From NCBI RefSeq assembly GCF_010119615.1, contig NZ_QOVG01000002.1, positions 1 to 64,000 on the forward strand: a DNA stretch of 64,000 bases, read 5' to 3'. The DNA is from Pseudoxanthomonas gei (GTDB taxonomy: Bacteria; Pseudomonadota; Gammaproteobacteria; Xanthomonadales; Xanthomonadaceae). Both the position numbers and the translations under genes were made by a program. Every line of letters begins with the position of its first letter. Position 1 is the stretch's first letter. The notes beneath the pieces are model-generated. The model saw only the letters and a program-made list of their open reading frames with translations, searched no databases and was not told where the DNA came from. Below, one piece after another: positions 1 through 9,533 of this stretch.

Positions 1-86
1 GGCTGGGCGGGTTCCGCGAGCGCGAGGAGGCCCTATCGCAGGGCTCGCTGTTCGATGCAGTGCAAGGCGAGCCGGTGGTCGAATGA
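1..86 (+). CDS. 3' end of an upstream gene, product uncertain
   Basis: An open frame enters from the left edge and stops at a TGA at 84-86, leaving about 27 residues that end with a SLFD-type tail (GFREREEALSQGSLFD). C-termini of Y-family DNA polymerases (DinB) often end in a similar LGV..GF....QLSLF clamp-binding motif, so that is one possibility. The fragment is too short to name the gene. It lies 53 bp upstream of gph on the same strand. Confidence 0.4.
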   Translation, partial: LGGFREREEALSQGSLFDAVQGEPVVE

Positions 87-139
87 TCGGGCGCGGCACT
101 TCATTGTTCTAGACATTTACTTTTCGGAACGCATATCGG

Positions 140-805
140 ATGGAGATGAAATTGGATTTTCCCTACTCGCTGGTCGTATTCGACCTGGACGGCACCCTGG
201 TCGACAGCGCCTCGGACATTTCCGAAGCGGTCAACCGCACGCTGGTGGACTGGTCGTTGCCACGTGTCGATGAAACCGTCATCCGCGGCTGGATCGGCGA
301 TGGAGCGCGCGCGCTGGTTGGCAGCGCGTTCGAACATGCAGGGAAAGCCATCGACCTGGACGAGGTCATGCCCGGATTCATGGTGCACTACGCCGACTGC
401 CTGCTGCTCTATCCCAGCGTGTATCCGGGCGTAGTAGACACCCTCGAGACACTGCGCGCGCGCGGCATCGAGGTGGCGGTCTGCACGAACAAGCCCGAGC
501 GATTCGTGCGTCCGCTGCTCGAGGCCTTGCAACTTGGCGATTACTTCGAGTGCATCGTCGGCGGCGACACCCTTGCCCAGCGCAAGCCGAGCGCGGTGCC
601 GCTGCTGCACGTGGTGGAAAAGTTCGGCCTGCAGGTTTCGCAATGCCTGATGGTGGGCGACTCCGCCACCGACGTAGAGACAGCGGCGGCCGCCAACATG
701 CAAATGGCGTTGGTCACCTACGGTTACCTGCGCGGCGTCGATCCGCACGCCGTGGCCGGCGTGCGCGTCATCGATGACCTGCGCGAGCTGCTGCTTGCCG
801 CGTGA
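140..805 (+). CDS. gph: phosphoglycolate phosphatase (HAD superfamily)
   Basis: This 221-residue protein is expected to dephosphorylate 2-phosphoglycolate, a by-product of oxidative DNA damage repair, in the cytoplasm. It carries the HAD motif I FDLDGTLVDS at residues 14-23 (nucleophile Asp15, acid Asp17), motif II with CTNKP near residue 115, and motif III/IV VGDSATDVETA near residue 172. Length matches the Gph family. The first ATG is used; a second ATG two codons later is equally possible. Phosphatase specificity inside the HAD family cannot be read from sequence with certainty, but the family call is firm. Confidence 0.88.
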   Translation: MEMKLDFPYSLVVFDLDGTLVDSASDISEAVNRTLVDWSLPRVDETVIRGWIGDGARALVGSAFEHAGKAIDLDEVMPGFMVHYADCLLLYPSVYPGVVDTLETLRARGIEVAVCTNKPERFVRPLLEALQLGDYFECIVGGDTLAQRKPSAVPLLHVVEKFGLQVSQCLMVGDSATDVETAAAANMQMALVTYGYLRGVDPHAVAGVRVIDDLRELLLAA

Positions 806-838
806 GCTGATGCTGGCTGCAGCAACCCCGATCTACGT

Positions 839-864
839 GTAGAGCCGAGCAAGCTCGGCTCCAC
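839..864. repeat. GTAG-type extragenic palindrome
   Basis: The 9-bp arms GAGCCGAGC (842-850) and GCTCGGCTC (853-861) are separated by two bases and preceded by GTA. This layout matches the SMAG/GTAG repetitive extragenic palindromes known in Stenotrophomonas. It lies between the convergent gph and btuB genes, where it could also act as a transcript-end hairpin. Confidence 0.7.
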
Positions 865-876
865 GACCGACTTCGC

Positions 877-2769
877 TCAGGGCCCCGGCTGGTAACGCAG
901 GCTCAGGCCGTACTCGCGGCCGGGCTGGTTGTACCAGGCAATGGTTTCGTACTGGCGGTCGAACACGTTGGTCGCGCGTGCCTGCAGGGTCCAGTCGGGA
1001 TGGAAGGCATATTCCAGTCGCAGGTCGAGCGTGCCGTAGCCGGCAAGGCGGGTCATGTTGGCCAGGTCGTCGTAGCGATGGCTGGCGCCATTGCCGGTCA
1101 GGCCCACGCGGAAATCGCCGAAGCTGCGATCCAGGTCGATGCGTGCCGTGTTGCGGGCGCGGCGTGCCAGCAGCTTGTCGTCGTAACCGGCCGAATGGTT
1201 GCGCGGATCGATGTGGCTCAACTGGGTGGCAACGTCGAATCCAGCCAGCTTGAATCCAACAGTGAACTCGGCGCCGCGGATGCGGGCCTCGTCCAGGTTG
1301 GTGCCGATGCCCAGGTAATCCGGCGGCGGGTAGACGAACACGATCAGGTCGTCGATGCGGGTCTCGAACACATTGAAGGTCCAGTTCCAGTCGTCCACAT
1401 ACTGGGTGATGCCCAGGTTGAAACTTCTCGACTGCTCGGGCTGCAAGCCGGGACTTTCCGAACCCGGGTAATACAGGTCGTTGAAGCTGGGCGCCTTGAA
1501 GCCGGTGCCGTACGAAGCGTTGAGACGGAAGCCCTTGCCGAAGGACATGCCCCAGCCGGCGCCGTAGGTGGCATGGCCGCCGAACTGCTCGTTGTCATCG
1601 TGGCGCACACTGGCCTGCAGCTGGTGCACGCCGAAGCGGCCCTGGTATTCGAGGTACGCAGCGTTGTTGGAGCGCTCTGTGACCATGAAGCCGGTGCTGC
1701 TGGTGATCTGGTCCTGCTGCCAGTCGGCGCCCGCAGTCAGCACCTGCGCATCGGTCAGCGTGAAGTCGCCTTGCAACGCGGCCGTATCGCGCCGGGTTTC
1801 AAACGTGTTGACGAAGCTGCGCGTGGCGCCGGTGCGGTAGTACGCATCGGACTGGTCGTCGGCGCGGCCGGCCTGCAGAGCCAGCTTGACCCGCTCGCTG
1901 GCCGTCCAGGTCAGTTTCCCGCCCGCCACGCGCTGCAGGTTCTCCGCTTCGTTGCCGCCGAAGCTGCTGCTGTCGTATTCGTTGTCGGCCTCGGCATTGA
2001 GGAAGTGGCCTTCGACCGTCAGTGCGTCGGTGAGGTCCATGCCCGCACGCAGCGACACCGACACGTTGCGGTAGCCATCCAGGTCGGGTTCGTCGGTGTA
2101 GCAGCCCTGGAACAGGGTGCCGGAACCGCGGCATGCGTTGATGCCGTCGGTCCGGTTATAGGCGCCCTCGGCGCTTATCCAGCCACGCTCGCCGCGGTTG
2201 CTGAAACCGGCACTGGCCTCACGCAGGTTGTGGCTGCCGGCGCCGATGCGGAAATGCGGAGCGAAGCCGATGCCGCCCTTGCGGGTGAAGATCTGGATGA
2301 CGCCGCCGATCGCCTCGGATCCATACAGGCTGGAGCGCGGCCCGCGGATGATCTCGATGCGCTCGATCTGGTCGACCGGCAGGTCCTGGAACGAGGCCAG
2401 GCCGGCGGTCGCCGAACCGATGCGCACGCCATCCACCAGCACCAGCACGTGTTCGGAATCGGCGCCGCGCATGAATACGGAGGTGAGCTTGCCCGGACCG
2501 CCCTGGTTGCTCAGGTTGATGCCCGCGCGCCCACGCAACAGCTCCGGCAGCGAGCGCGCCTGGGTGCGTTCGATCTCTTCGCGGTCGATGACCTGTGCAG
2601 GCACCAGGCTGTCTTCGATGGCCACTTCGGTGCGGGTGCCGGTGACGACGACCTTGTCCAGGTCGGTGGCATCGGCGGCAATTTCCGCCTGCGCCATCGA
2701 AGGAAGGCCCAGCGCAATGGCCAGGGCAAGCAGGTGGGAAGAGGGGGCAACGGAACTGCGGTGCTGCAT
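877..2769 (-). CDS. btuB: TonB-dependent vitamin B12 receptor
   Basis: A 630-residue outer-membrane receptor predicted to import cobalamin with TonB energy. An N-terminal signal peptide ends near ..MAQAE, followed by a TonB-box region (DKVVVTGTR), a plug domain with VFMRGADSEHVLVLVDGVR and IEIIRGPRSSLYGSEAIGG, and a beta-barrel ending in an aromatic strand. Length agrees with BtuB (about 614). The ATG at 2769 is chosen because it starts the signal peptide and follows a GGAG sequence; the frame stays open further upstream only because it reads through the riboswitch. The cobalamin riboswitch directly upstream supports B12 as substrate. Confidence 0.9.
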   Translation of the reverse strand: MQHRSSVAPSSHLLALAIALGLPSMAQAEIAADATDLDKVVVTGTRTEVAIEDSLVPAQVIDREEIERTQARSLPELLRGRAGINLSNQGGPGKLTSVFMRGADSEHVLVLVDGVRIGSATAGLASFQDLPVDQIERIEIIRGPRSSLYGSEAIGGVIQIFTRKGGIGFAPHFRIGAGSHNLREASAGFSNRGERGWISAEGAYNRTDGINACRGSGTLFQGCYTDEPDLDGYRNVSVSLRAGMDLTDALTVEGHFLNAEADNEYDSSSFGGNEAENLQRVAGGKLTWTASERVKLALQAGRADDQSDAYYRTGATRSFVNTFETRRDTAALQGDFTLTDAQVLTAGADWQQDQITSSTGFMVTERSNNAAYLEYQGRFGVHQLQASVRHDDNEQFGGHATYGAGWGMSFGKGFRLNASYGTGFKAPSFNDLYYPGSESPGLQPEQSRSFNLGITQYVDDWNWTFNVFETRIDDLIVFVYPPPDYLGIGTNLDEARIRGAEFTVGFKLAGFDVATQLSHIDPRNHSAGYDDKLLARRARNTARIDLDRSFGDFRVGLTGNGASHRYDDLANMTRLAGYGTLDLRLEYAFHPDWTLQARATNVFDRQYETIAWYNQPGREYGLSLRYQPGP

Positions 2770-2894
2770 GGCGAGGTTCTCCAGCGCGCACGACCCGTAC
2801 GCGGAAGTTGGAAGGGGTCGCAAGCAGGGGCAGACGCGCGAGGATCCACGACGGATCGCCGCCGCAATGCCCGCCGCATCGCAACCAGTAAGCT

Positions 2895-3110
2895 CCAGGG
2901 CCGGTCTCCGGGCTTGCGAGTTGAGGCGGCACTCGTTGGAGTGCGACATCGGCCGCGGCGCCTTCCCGCACCTGAGTGCAGTGGCTGTTGCTCTGGCTGG
3001 CTCGCTTACCGTTGCGGGGGCAGCGCCGGACTCGTCTTTCGCGACCTGGGTCGGAGGACTCACCGGCTTCCCGTTTCAACCCTTTGGCGCATGCCGCCGG
3101 GTCACCTTGA
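2895..3110 (-). promoter_or_regulatory. cobalamin (AdoCbl) riboswitch
   Basis: Read on the minus strand, the leader contains the hallmark blocks of the RF00174 family in order: GGGAAGCCGGTG, then GCCCCCGCAACGGT, then the B12-box region AGCCACTGC...GGGAAGGCGC, then AGCCCGGAGACCGGCC. It sits about 130 nt upstream of the btuB start codon. In this family, ligand binding usually shuts down expression of the downstream transport gene. A TACACT -10-like hexamer near 3120-3125 would place transcription start just upstream. Outer boundaries are approximate. Confidence 0.93.
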
Positions 3111-3209
3111 AGCGGGCGCAGTGTACATGATGGGCAAGCCCAGGAACTGGTGGGACAGGGCCCGTCATGCGCCAGTGTCGAGCCGGATGATTACCCTGGC
3201 GATGGGCAT

Positions 3210-3305
3210 GTAGGAGCGAGGCGAGTCGCGAAGCAAGCATTGCCTGATTGCGAGCATGGTCCGGGACCAGGATTTCCTGGCTTCGCGACTTGCGTCGCTC
3301 CTACA
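3210..3305. repeat. GTAGGAGCGA..TCGCTCCTAC inverted repeat
   Basis: Arms of about 25 bp at 3210-3234 and 3280-3305 are near-perfect inverted complements around a 45-bp centre that itself contains GGTCCGGGACC. The same arm sequence recurs at 51770-51843, so this is a dispersed extragenic repeat. It lies between the btuB riboswitch and the TfoX_C gene, which point away from each other. Confidence 0.8.
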
Positions 3306-3341
3306 ACGGCAAGCCCGCGCATTCGCTCGGATAGCGGCGGC

Positions 3342-3725
3342 TCAGTCGTCGCTTTCGTCGCCGGTCGGATCATCCAGGAACCCGAAAACGGGCGTTTCCT
3401 CTTCGCTCATCTGGGTGGTGGTCACCGGTCCGGCGGCCGGGCGTCCACGTGGTGCGGGCAGCAGGGCGGTGGCCGCCTCGTATTGGGCTACCAGTACATG
3501 CCGGCGTGCCTCGGGTACTTCCTGCCAGTGGCAATCGGCGAGCGCGCCTTCAAGCGCATACAGCAGGTTGAGGCTGGGGCGGAACCCCGCGCGCTTGACC
3601 CGCATGAACGCGTCCACCGCGCCGGCAGTCGCGATTTCCTCCTGCGTGCGCAGGCCCACCTGGCGCAGCCACGCGGCGGACTTGGGCCCGATATTGCGCA
3701 TCTTGATCGGCGGGGCAGCGCTCAT
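3342..3725 (-). CDS. TfoX C-terminal domain protein
   Basis: A 127-residue protein whose first 80 residues resemble the TfoX/Sxy C-terminal domain: IKMRNIGPKSAAWLRQVGL near the start, then a helical region with AFMRVKRAGFRPSLNLLYALEGAL. The tail is acidic and low-complexity. The N-terminal TfoX domain is absent, so a role in competence control is not implied; the C-terminal domain is a helix-hairpin-helix-like fold of uncertain function. The start codon overlaps the stop of the upstream fRMsr gene by four bases, so the two are probably cotranscribed. Confidence 0.75.
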   Translation of the reverse strand: MSAAPPIKMRNIGPKSAAWLRQVGLRTQEEIATAGAVDAFMRVKRAGFRPSLNLLYALEGALADCHWQEVPEARRHVLVAQYEAATALLPAPRGRPAAGPVTTTQMSEEETPVFGFLDDPTGDESDD

Positions 3726-4207
3726 TGCAGTGACTCCCGGAAAGCATCGACGATGGCTTCCAGCCCGTGCTGGTCTTCCTCATCGAAGCGATTGACCAGC
3801 GGACTGTCCAGGTCGAACACGCCGACCAGCGCGCCGGCGTGCACCACGGGCACGACCAGCTCCGAACGCGAGGCCGCATCGCAGGCGATATGGCCCGGGA
3901 ACGCATCCACGTCGGCGACGCGCTGGGTCTGGCGGGTGCGGGCCGCGGCGCCGCAGACGCCCTTGTCCAGGGCAATGCGCACGCAGGCAGGCAAACCCTG
4001 GAACGGGCCGACCACCAGTTCCTTGCCGTCGTAGAAATAGAAGCCGACCCAGTTGAGGTCGGGCAGGGCGTGGTAGACCAGCGCGGCCAGGTTGGCGGCG
4101 TTGGCCACGCGATCGGGTTCGCCATGCATCAGGGCGCGTGCTTGCGCGACGAGCTGCGCATACTGCTCCGGCTTGCCGCCGGACAGGGTCTGGGTAGCGA
4201 ATGACAT
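3722..4207 (-). CDS. msrC: free methionine-(R)-sulfoxide reductase (GAF domain)
   Basis: A 161-residue single GAF-domain protein that reduces free methionine-(R)-sulfoxide in the cytosol. The three cysteines typical of the fRMsr family are present in LPACVRI, KGVCGAA and HIACDAAS, and the HIACDAASRSELVVP block is highly characteristic. Length equals that of E. coli YebR/MsrC. Downstream it overlaps the TfoX_C gene by four bases. The family assignment is firm; nothing in the sequence shows how it is regulated. Confidence 0.9.
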   Translation of the reverse strand: MSFATQTLSGGKPEQYAQLVAQARALMHGEPDRVANAANLAALVYHALPDLNWVGFYFYDGKELVVGPFQGLPACVRIALDKGVCGAAARTRQTQRVADVDAFPGHIACDAASRSELVVPVVHAGALVGVFDLDSPLVNRFDEEDQHGLEAIVDAFRESLQ

Positions 4208-4346
4208 GGGTCGATTCTATCCAATGGCCGTGATGGGGAGGGTCGGACCCTATCATTGGGGCCAATAACCAAAGAGAACGACGAACGGCGCACAAACCGG
4301 TAAGTCGTTGCACCGGAGCGGGTATGGACGCATTCGCAGGGACTGA

Positions 4347-5045
<699 letters not shown>

Positions 5046-5125
5046 AGCGAGAACCACCCGCGCGGTGGCCTCACCGCAAAACGATCACAACGGCGTTGCT
5101 GCGTAGCCGGAACTATCCGCGGGCA

Positions 5126-5158
5126 ATAAAAAACCCGGCAGCGTGGGGGCTGCCGGGT
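5126..5158 (-). terminator. Rho-independent terminator after the phasin gene
   Basis: A 10-bp stem ACCCGGCAGC (5133-5142) / GCTGCCGGGT (5149-5158) with a 6-nt loop is followed on the minus strand by a T-rich run (TTTTTTATT). It lies between the convergent bioD and phasin genes and is oriented to end phasin transcription. Confidence 0.85.
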
Positions 5159-5215
5159 CGGTTGCGCGGAGGGAGGGGAGCCGCGCAATAAAACGAACTA
5201 CAAACTGTGTGTTGC

Positions 5216-5608
5216 TTACTTGCCCTTGGCGGCCTTGGTCGCCTTGGCCACGGTCGCCTGCGCGGTTTCGCTGGCGGCTTCGAACTGGCTCTTGGCCAGC
5301 TGGCCCAGCGCTTCGTTGGTCTTCAGGGTCAGGCCGATGACTTCCTGGCCGGCCGCGGCAACGCGCTCGGCATTGTCCTTGGCGATCTGCAGGCCCTTCG
5401 GCCACACGGTCTTGTAGGCTTCGACGTCGCGGATTTCGGACAGCTCGCCGAAGAACGCGGTGGTGGCTTCGATGTTCTTCTCGAAGGTCTTCAGCTGCAC
5501 GCCGAAGATGGTCTCGGCATTCTCGAGGGCCAGACGGTTGGCGCGCGAAGCGGCGGCCGCGAACTGGTGGGTGAAGGTGGTGAACTGCTCGTTGATCTGT
5601 GCGGACAT
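5216..5608 (-). CDS. phasin family protein
   Basis: A 130-residue helical, Ala-rich protein of the phasin family. Such proteins coat polyhydroxyalkanoate granules. It contains the typical N-terminal segment SAQINEQFTTFTHQF, mid-region KTFEKNIEATTAFFGELSE, and an Ala/Lys-rich C-terminus (AKATKAAKGK). The ATG at 5608 is chosen because a strong AGGAGA ribosome-binding site precedes it; the frame extends upstream without a better start. A perfect 7-bp inverted repeat 58 bp upstream could be an operator. Whether the organism makes PHA cannot be seen here, since no pha synthase is in the window. Confidence 0.85.
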   Translation of the reverse strand: MSAQINEQFTTFTHQFAAAASRANRLALENAETIFGVQLKTFEKNIEATTAFFGELSEIRDVEAYKTVWPKGLQIAKDNAERVAAAGQEVIGLTLKTNEALGQLAKSQFEAASETAQATVAKATKAAKGK

Positions 5609-5665
5609 GGGATGTCTCCTGGAAAGGGTATTACCGACTTGGTGCGGCGCAGCATACAGCCGTAA

Positions 5666-5682
5666 TTGTTGCATCGCAACAA
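5666..5682. promoter_or_regulatory. palindromic operator candidate upstream of phasin gene
   Basis: TTGTTGC (5666-5672) and GCAACAA (5676-5682) form a perfect 7-bp inverted repeat with a 3-base centre. The position upstream of a phasin gene and the TGC/GCA core resemble sites bound by PhaR-type repressors. That assignment is inference. Confidence 0.45.
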
Positions 5683-5819
5683 GACCCGTATGGAATCCGA
5701 CGAACGGTCAGTAACCGTTTAAAATCAAACGCTTGTATGAAGGCATCAGTGCTGGGGCTTGCCCAGGCTGTCCGACGGTGAGTCGCCGGAGTACGAAATC
5801 ATGGCGGAACGACGCGCTT

Positions 5820-6173
5820 CTACCCGCGATAGCGGCAGCCGGAGGTGCAGGTCTCGTGGATAACGATCTCGCTCAGCGCCGGCAGCACCGGCTTCAGGCG
5901 TTCCCATACCCAGATCGCCAGCCGTTCGCTGGTCGGGTTCTCCAGGCCAGCGATGTCGTTGAGGTAGTGATGGTCCAACTGGTCGTAGATCGGCTGGAAG
6001 GCGGCCTTGATGTCGCCGAAATCCATCACCCAGCCGGTGTCGGCGCCAGGCTCCCCACCCACGCGTACCTCGATGCGGAACGAATGCCCGTGCAGGCGCG
6101 CGCACTTGTGCCCTGGCGGCACGTTCGGCAGCCGGTGCGCGGCTTCCAGGGTAAAGATCTTGAAGATGTCCAT
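5820..6173 (-). CDS. queD: 6-carboxytetrahydropterin synthase
   Basis: A 117-residue protein of the 6-pyruvoyl-tetrahydropterin synthase fold. QueD converts dihydroneopterin triphosphate to 6-carboxytetrahydropterin for queuosine synthesis. Zinc-ligand histidines lie in AAHRL and in LHGHSF, and the catalytic cysteine is in [18 protein letters not shown] and [11 protein letters not shown] are family-typical. The ATG at 6173 gives the usual N-terminus MDIFKIF; another ATG three codons upstream is possible. It stands alone with no other que genes nearby. Confidence 0.9.
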   Translation of the reverse strand: MDIFKIFTLEAAHRLPNVPPGHKCARLHGHSFRIEVRVGGEPGADTGWVMDFGDIKAAFQPIYDQLDHHYLNDIAGLENPTSERLAIWVWERLKPVLPALSEIVIHETCTSGCRYRG

Positions 6174-6246
6174 GGGCGGCATTGTAGGGGAGTGGATGGG
6201 ATGGGCTGACGGCGGGGATTGCCGTGCATTGCCGCTGGAGAGCAGT

Positions 6247-6310
6247 TGTGGGAGGGGCTTCAGCCCCGACGCCTTACGCCAGGAGCGTCGGGGCTGAAGC
6301 CCCTCCCACA
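6247..6310. repeat. perfect 26-bp inverted repeat
   Basis: Arms 6247-6272 and 6285-6310 are perfect inverted complements around a 12-nt loop. Each arm also contains the inner palindrome GGGGCTTCAGCCCC. It lies between queD and the rhlE terminator and looks like a paired REP element of xanthomonads. Confidence 0.85.
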
Positions 6311-6315
6311 AAGGC

Positions 6316-6342
6316 AAAAGGCCGGCCCGAGGGCCGGCCTTT
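6316..6342 (-). terminator. Rho-independent terminator after rhlE
   Basis: A 12-bp perfect stem AAAGGCCGGCCC (6317-6328) / GGGCCGGCCTTT (6331-6342) lies 20 bp beyond the rhlE stop codon. On the minus strand it ends in a short T-run. It could also stop readthrough from the other direction. Confidence 0.8.
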
Positions 6343-6362
6343 CATTGCTCGCTTGGCAACGC

Positions 6363-7730
6363 TCAGCGCGCCGGACGTGCGCCCTGGCGGTACGGGTTGG
6401 GACTGCGGGCGCCATCGCGCTGCTGTCCCGGGCCGCCGGGGTTGCCGGCGCCGGTGCGCTGCTTCGGACCGGCATGCGCATGACGCGGCGCATCGGCATG
6501 CGGGCGACGCGCGGTGCTGGCACGGCGCGGGGCATTGTTGCCGCCCGGACGCTCGTTGGGCGGGTTGTCGTTGCCCCAGCGGATCGGCCGCATCGGCTCG
6601 AAGCCGGGCACATCGCGGATTTCCACGTCGCGCTTCAGCATGCGGGTGATCGCACGCAGCAGCTTGGCCTCGTCCTGGGCGACCAGCGAGATCGCCTCGC
6701 CCTGCGAACCGTTGCGGCCGGTGCGGCCGATGCGGTGCACGTAATCCTCGGCGACCATCGGCAGGTCGAAGTTGATGACGGTCGGCAGCTGGTCGATGTC
6801 GATGCCGCGCGCGGCGATGTCGGTGGCGACCAGTACGTTGATGCGGCCTGCCTTGAAGTCCTTCAGCGCACGCAAACGTGCACCCTGGCTCTTGTTGCCG
6901 TGGATGGCGGCGACCTTGATCCCGGACTGCTCCAGGAACTTGGCCAGCTTGTCGCAGCCGTGCTTGGTGCGGCCGAAGACGAGCGCCTGCTTGCGCGAAT
7001 CAACCGCCAGCAGGTGCAGCAGCAGGTCGCGCTTGCGCGGGCCATCCACCGGATGCACGCGGTGGCTGATGGTGTCGGCCACGGTGTTGCTGGGAGTGAC
7101 CTGGATCTGCTTGGGATCAACCATGAAGTCCAGCGCCAGCTTCTTGATGCTGTCGACGAAGGTCGCCGAGAACAGCAGGGTCTGCCGGTTCTGCTTGGGC
7201 AGCTTGGCCAGGATGCGCTGGATCGCAGGCAGGAAGCCCATGTCCAGCATGCGGTCGGCTTCGTCCAGCACCAGGATCTCGATGCCCGACAGGTCCACGT
7301 TGCGGCGGTCCATGTGGTCGATCAGACGACCCGGGGTGGCCACGATCAGGTCCACGCCACGACGCAGCGCGTCCTGCTGCGGGCCCATGCCGGCGCCGCC
7401 GTAGATGGTGGTGCTGGGGATGCGCAGGTACTTGCTGTAGTCACGCAGGCTGTCATGCACCTGCACGGCCAGCTCGCGGGTCGGGGCCAGGATCAGCGCA
7501 CGCGGCTTGCGGATGCCATTCACCGCCTGCGGCGAGGTGCCCAGGTGCTGCAGCAGCGGCAGGCCGAACGCGGCGGTCTTGCCGGTGCCGGTCTGCGCGC
7601 CGGCCATCAGGTCGTGGCCGGCCAGGGCCAGCGGAATGGCCTGGGTCTGGATGGGGGTGGGGGTGTCGTAACCCTGTTCTTTCAGGGCACGCAGCAGGAA
7701 GGGCGAAAGCCCGAGGTTTTCAAAAGACAT
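6363..7730 (-). CDS. rhlE: DEAD-box ATP-dependent RNA helicase
   Basis: A 455-residue RNA helicase of the RhlE type, which remodels ribosomal RNA and mRNA. Motifs in order: Q-motif region with TPIQTQAIP, motif I AQTGTGKT (about residues 45-52), [29 protein letters not shown], then the second RecA domain with [11 protein letters not shown] and HRIGRTGR. The tail after about residue 370 is basic and Arg/Gly/Pro-rich, as usual for RhlE RNA-binding tails. The ATG at 7730 gives the canonical MSFENLGLS start; about 530 bp without a recognisable gene lie upstream. Confidence 0.92.
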   Translation of the reverse strand: MSFENLGLSPFLLRALKEQGYDTPTPIQTQAIPLALAGHDLMAGAQTGTGKTAAFGLPLLQHLGTSPQAVNGIRKPRALILAPTRELAVQVHDSLRDYSKYLRIPSTTIYGGAGMGPQQDALRRGVDLIVATPGRLIDHMDRRNVDLSGIEILVLDEADRMLDMGFLPAIQRILAKLPKQNRQTLLFSATFVDSIKKLALDFMVDPKQIQVTPSNTVADTISHRVHPVDGPRKRDLLLHLLAVDSRKQALVFGRTKHGCDKLAKFLEQSGIKVAAIHGNKSQGARLRALKDFKAGRINVLVATDIAARGIDIDQLPTVINFDLPMVAEDYVHRIGRTGRNGSQGEAISLVAQDEAKLLRAITRMLKRDVEIRDVPGFEPMRPIRWGNDNPPNERPGGNNAPRRASTARRPHADAPRHAHAGPKQRTGAGNPGGPGQQRDGARSPNPYRQGARPAR

Positions 7731-8264
7731 TCGATGAAGCTCCAGTATTTCGATCAAGGCAGCCCAGGCGGCCACGCAAGGCGCGGACGAGGGAGGACCA
7801 GCAGTGGATCGAGGTATTACCCGAAGCGTTCCCGATGAACCGCGCTGCGAGGAATGAATGCGGCCGGCGCCAAAGCGGCGTGGCCGTATCTGCAAGGCGA
7901 ATGGCGTCGGAGTGGGGGCGGGCGCATCGGTCCGATTGAGGGGACCTGAGGCGCCGGCGATCCCGAAGGGAAACGGACGGCCGCTTGCAAACGGGGCGTA
8001 CTGTAACCCATCGAAGGCTGAATAGGGGCCTGGCGGCATGGAAAACATCGGCCCTGCCCGTTCAGCAATGGAGCGGGAGCCCGGAAAGCCGGGAACGGAA
8101 CCACCACTCCTGCTGAAAACACCATGTGGATCCCGCTACCCGAGACTCGGCTACCGCCTCGCCGCGGGCTTCGTGATCTCTGGGGGCAGGTGTTACGGAG
8201 TAAGCGGGAACGGCCTCGGCGCATGCGCGGCCAAAAGCAGGCCTGGCGGCGGGCCGCAGGAAAT
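7731..8264. other. 534-bp gap upstream of rhlE, no gene recognised
   Basis: Open frames here show no family motifs, poor codon patterns, and largely mirror the neighbouring genes. The minus-strand sequence could be a long 5' leader for rhlE, as seen for some cold-induced helicase genes, but no defined RNA structure or promoter was identified. Confidence 0.5.
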
Positions 8265-9533
8265 CTACTGCGATGGAAGGTGCAGGGTGGTGCGCGTGCC
8301 GCGGCCATCCACCGAGGAAAACCGCAGCTGCCAGCCCAGGTGTTCGCACAGGCGCGAGATCAGGTCCAGGCCGATGCCGCCGCCATCGCGACCGCCTCGC
8401 GCGACCTTGGCGTAGATCCGGCTGATGTCCTCCGGCGACATGCCGTGGCCGGGATCGTCGATCACCACGGTGGCATCCTCGCGCAGGCCGATGCGGATTT
8501 CGCCGCTGTCGCTGTTCTCGATGGCGTTGCGCAACAGGTTGCCGATGGCGGCCTGCACGATGGCCACCGGCGCGACGATTTCGCAGGCCGGCATGCTGCC
8601 CAGCACCAGCACCAGGTCCTTGTCGCGGGTCAGGTGGCGATGGTCCTCGATGATGTCGGGCAGCAACTGCCCCAGTTCCACGCGGTCGCTGGACTCGGCC
8701 AGCCGCGACGGATCCTTGGCCAGAGTCAGCAACAGTGAAATCAGCTGCTCGACCTTGCGCGCGGTGCGGTGGATGCGCGCCACCTGGTTGCGCGCCGGGG
8801 CCGGCACGTCGGCCTGTTCCAGCACCAGCTCGGCCGCGCCCGCGATCACCGCGATCGGCGTGCGCAGCTCGTGGCTGGAGCTGGCGATGAAGGCCTGCTC
8901 GCGCGCCACGAAACTCTGGTTGCGTTGCAGGTAATCGTTGAAGGCCTCGGCGATCACCACCATCTCGGCGCTGGCGGCGGGCCCCACCGTGACCTGCTGG
9001 TCGGGGGTTTCCGGCTTCAACTGTTCCACTTGCGCGGCCAGCGTGGCCAGCGGCTGGATGCTCAGGCCCAGCCGCCACATGACCACCAGGCCCAGGATCA
9101 GGATCACGATCACGGTGCTGGCCGCCACCGCCAGGCTGATGGTGCCTTCGACGCCTTCGAACTGGGTCAGGTCCAGGGCCATGGCCACCGGCTTGCCGTC
9201 GATCTGTTCAATCAGCACCACGCTGTTGACGCCGTCCAGGGACATGTCGTCGTGCAGGCCGGGTTCCAGCGAGGCAAGCTGTGGAGGCAAAACGGGCGAA
9301 CCGGCGATTCCGTACATGCGCAAGGTGTCGGTGTCGTGCCAGCGATAGGCGGGATTGGCCTGGGTGCGCTGGCCGTAATAGTCCAGCTCCGAACGCAGCA
9401 GCGACTCCCACGCCAAGTGCTCGACCCGCTCGTGGATGATGTAGCCGCCAACCAGGACGGCGGTGGACAGCAGCACGGCGTAGATCACCAGCCATTGCAG
9501 GATGCGGTATTTCAGTTGCGGCCTATGGGCCAT
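8265..9533 (-). CDS. two-component sensor histidine kinase of the envelope-modification locus
   Basis: A 422-residue membrane sensor kinase. Two transmembrane helices (about residues 15-37 and 158-180) bracket a periplasmic sensor domain. A HAMP-like linker follows, then the H-box SSHELRTPIAV with the phospho-acceptor His near 217, and the ATPase domain with NLLRNAIENS, DPGHGMSP and GGGIGLDL. The start at 9533 overlaps the end of the regulator gene by 11 bp, the usual translational coupling. Context next to lipid A modification genes suggests a PmrB-like role in sensing envelope conditions. The sensed signal is unknown. Confidence 0.85.
   Translation of the reverse strand: MAHRPQLKYRILQWLVIYAVLLSTAVLVGGYIIHERVEHLAWESLLRSELDYYGQRTQANPAYRWHDTDTLRMYGIAGSPVLPPQLASLEPGLHDDMSLDGVNSVVLIEQIDGKPVAMALDLTQFEGVEGTISLAVAASTVIVILILGLVVMWRLGLSIQPLATLAAQVEQLKPETPDQQVTVGPAASAEMVVIAEAFNDYLQRNQSFVAREQAFIASSSHELRTPIAVIAGAAELVLEQADVPAPARNQVARIHRTARKVEQLISLLLTLAKDPSRLAESSDRVELGQLLPDIIEDHRHLTRDKDLVLVLGSMPACEIVAPVAIVQAAIGNLLRNAIENSDSGEIRIGLREDATVVIDDPGHGMSPEDISRIYAKVARGGRDGGGIGLDLISRLCEHLGWQLRFSSVDGRGTRTTLHLPSQ

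Noticed and set aside
877..3063. Long 728-codon frame for btuB starting near 3063
   Set aside because: The upstream part runs through the cobalamin riboswitch and does not match a receptor; the signal peptide start is at 2769.
1000..3213. A 737-codon plus-strand frame opposite btuB
   Set aside because: It is the shadow of btuB, with no recognisable domains; GC-rich genomes give such long antisense frames.
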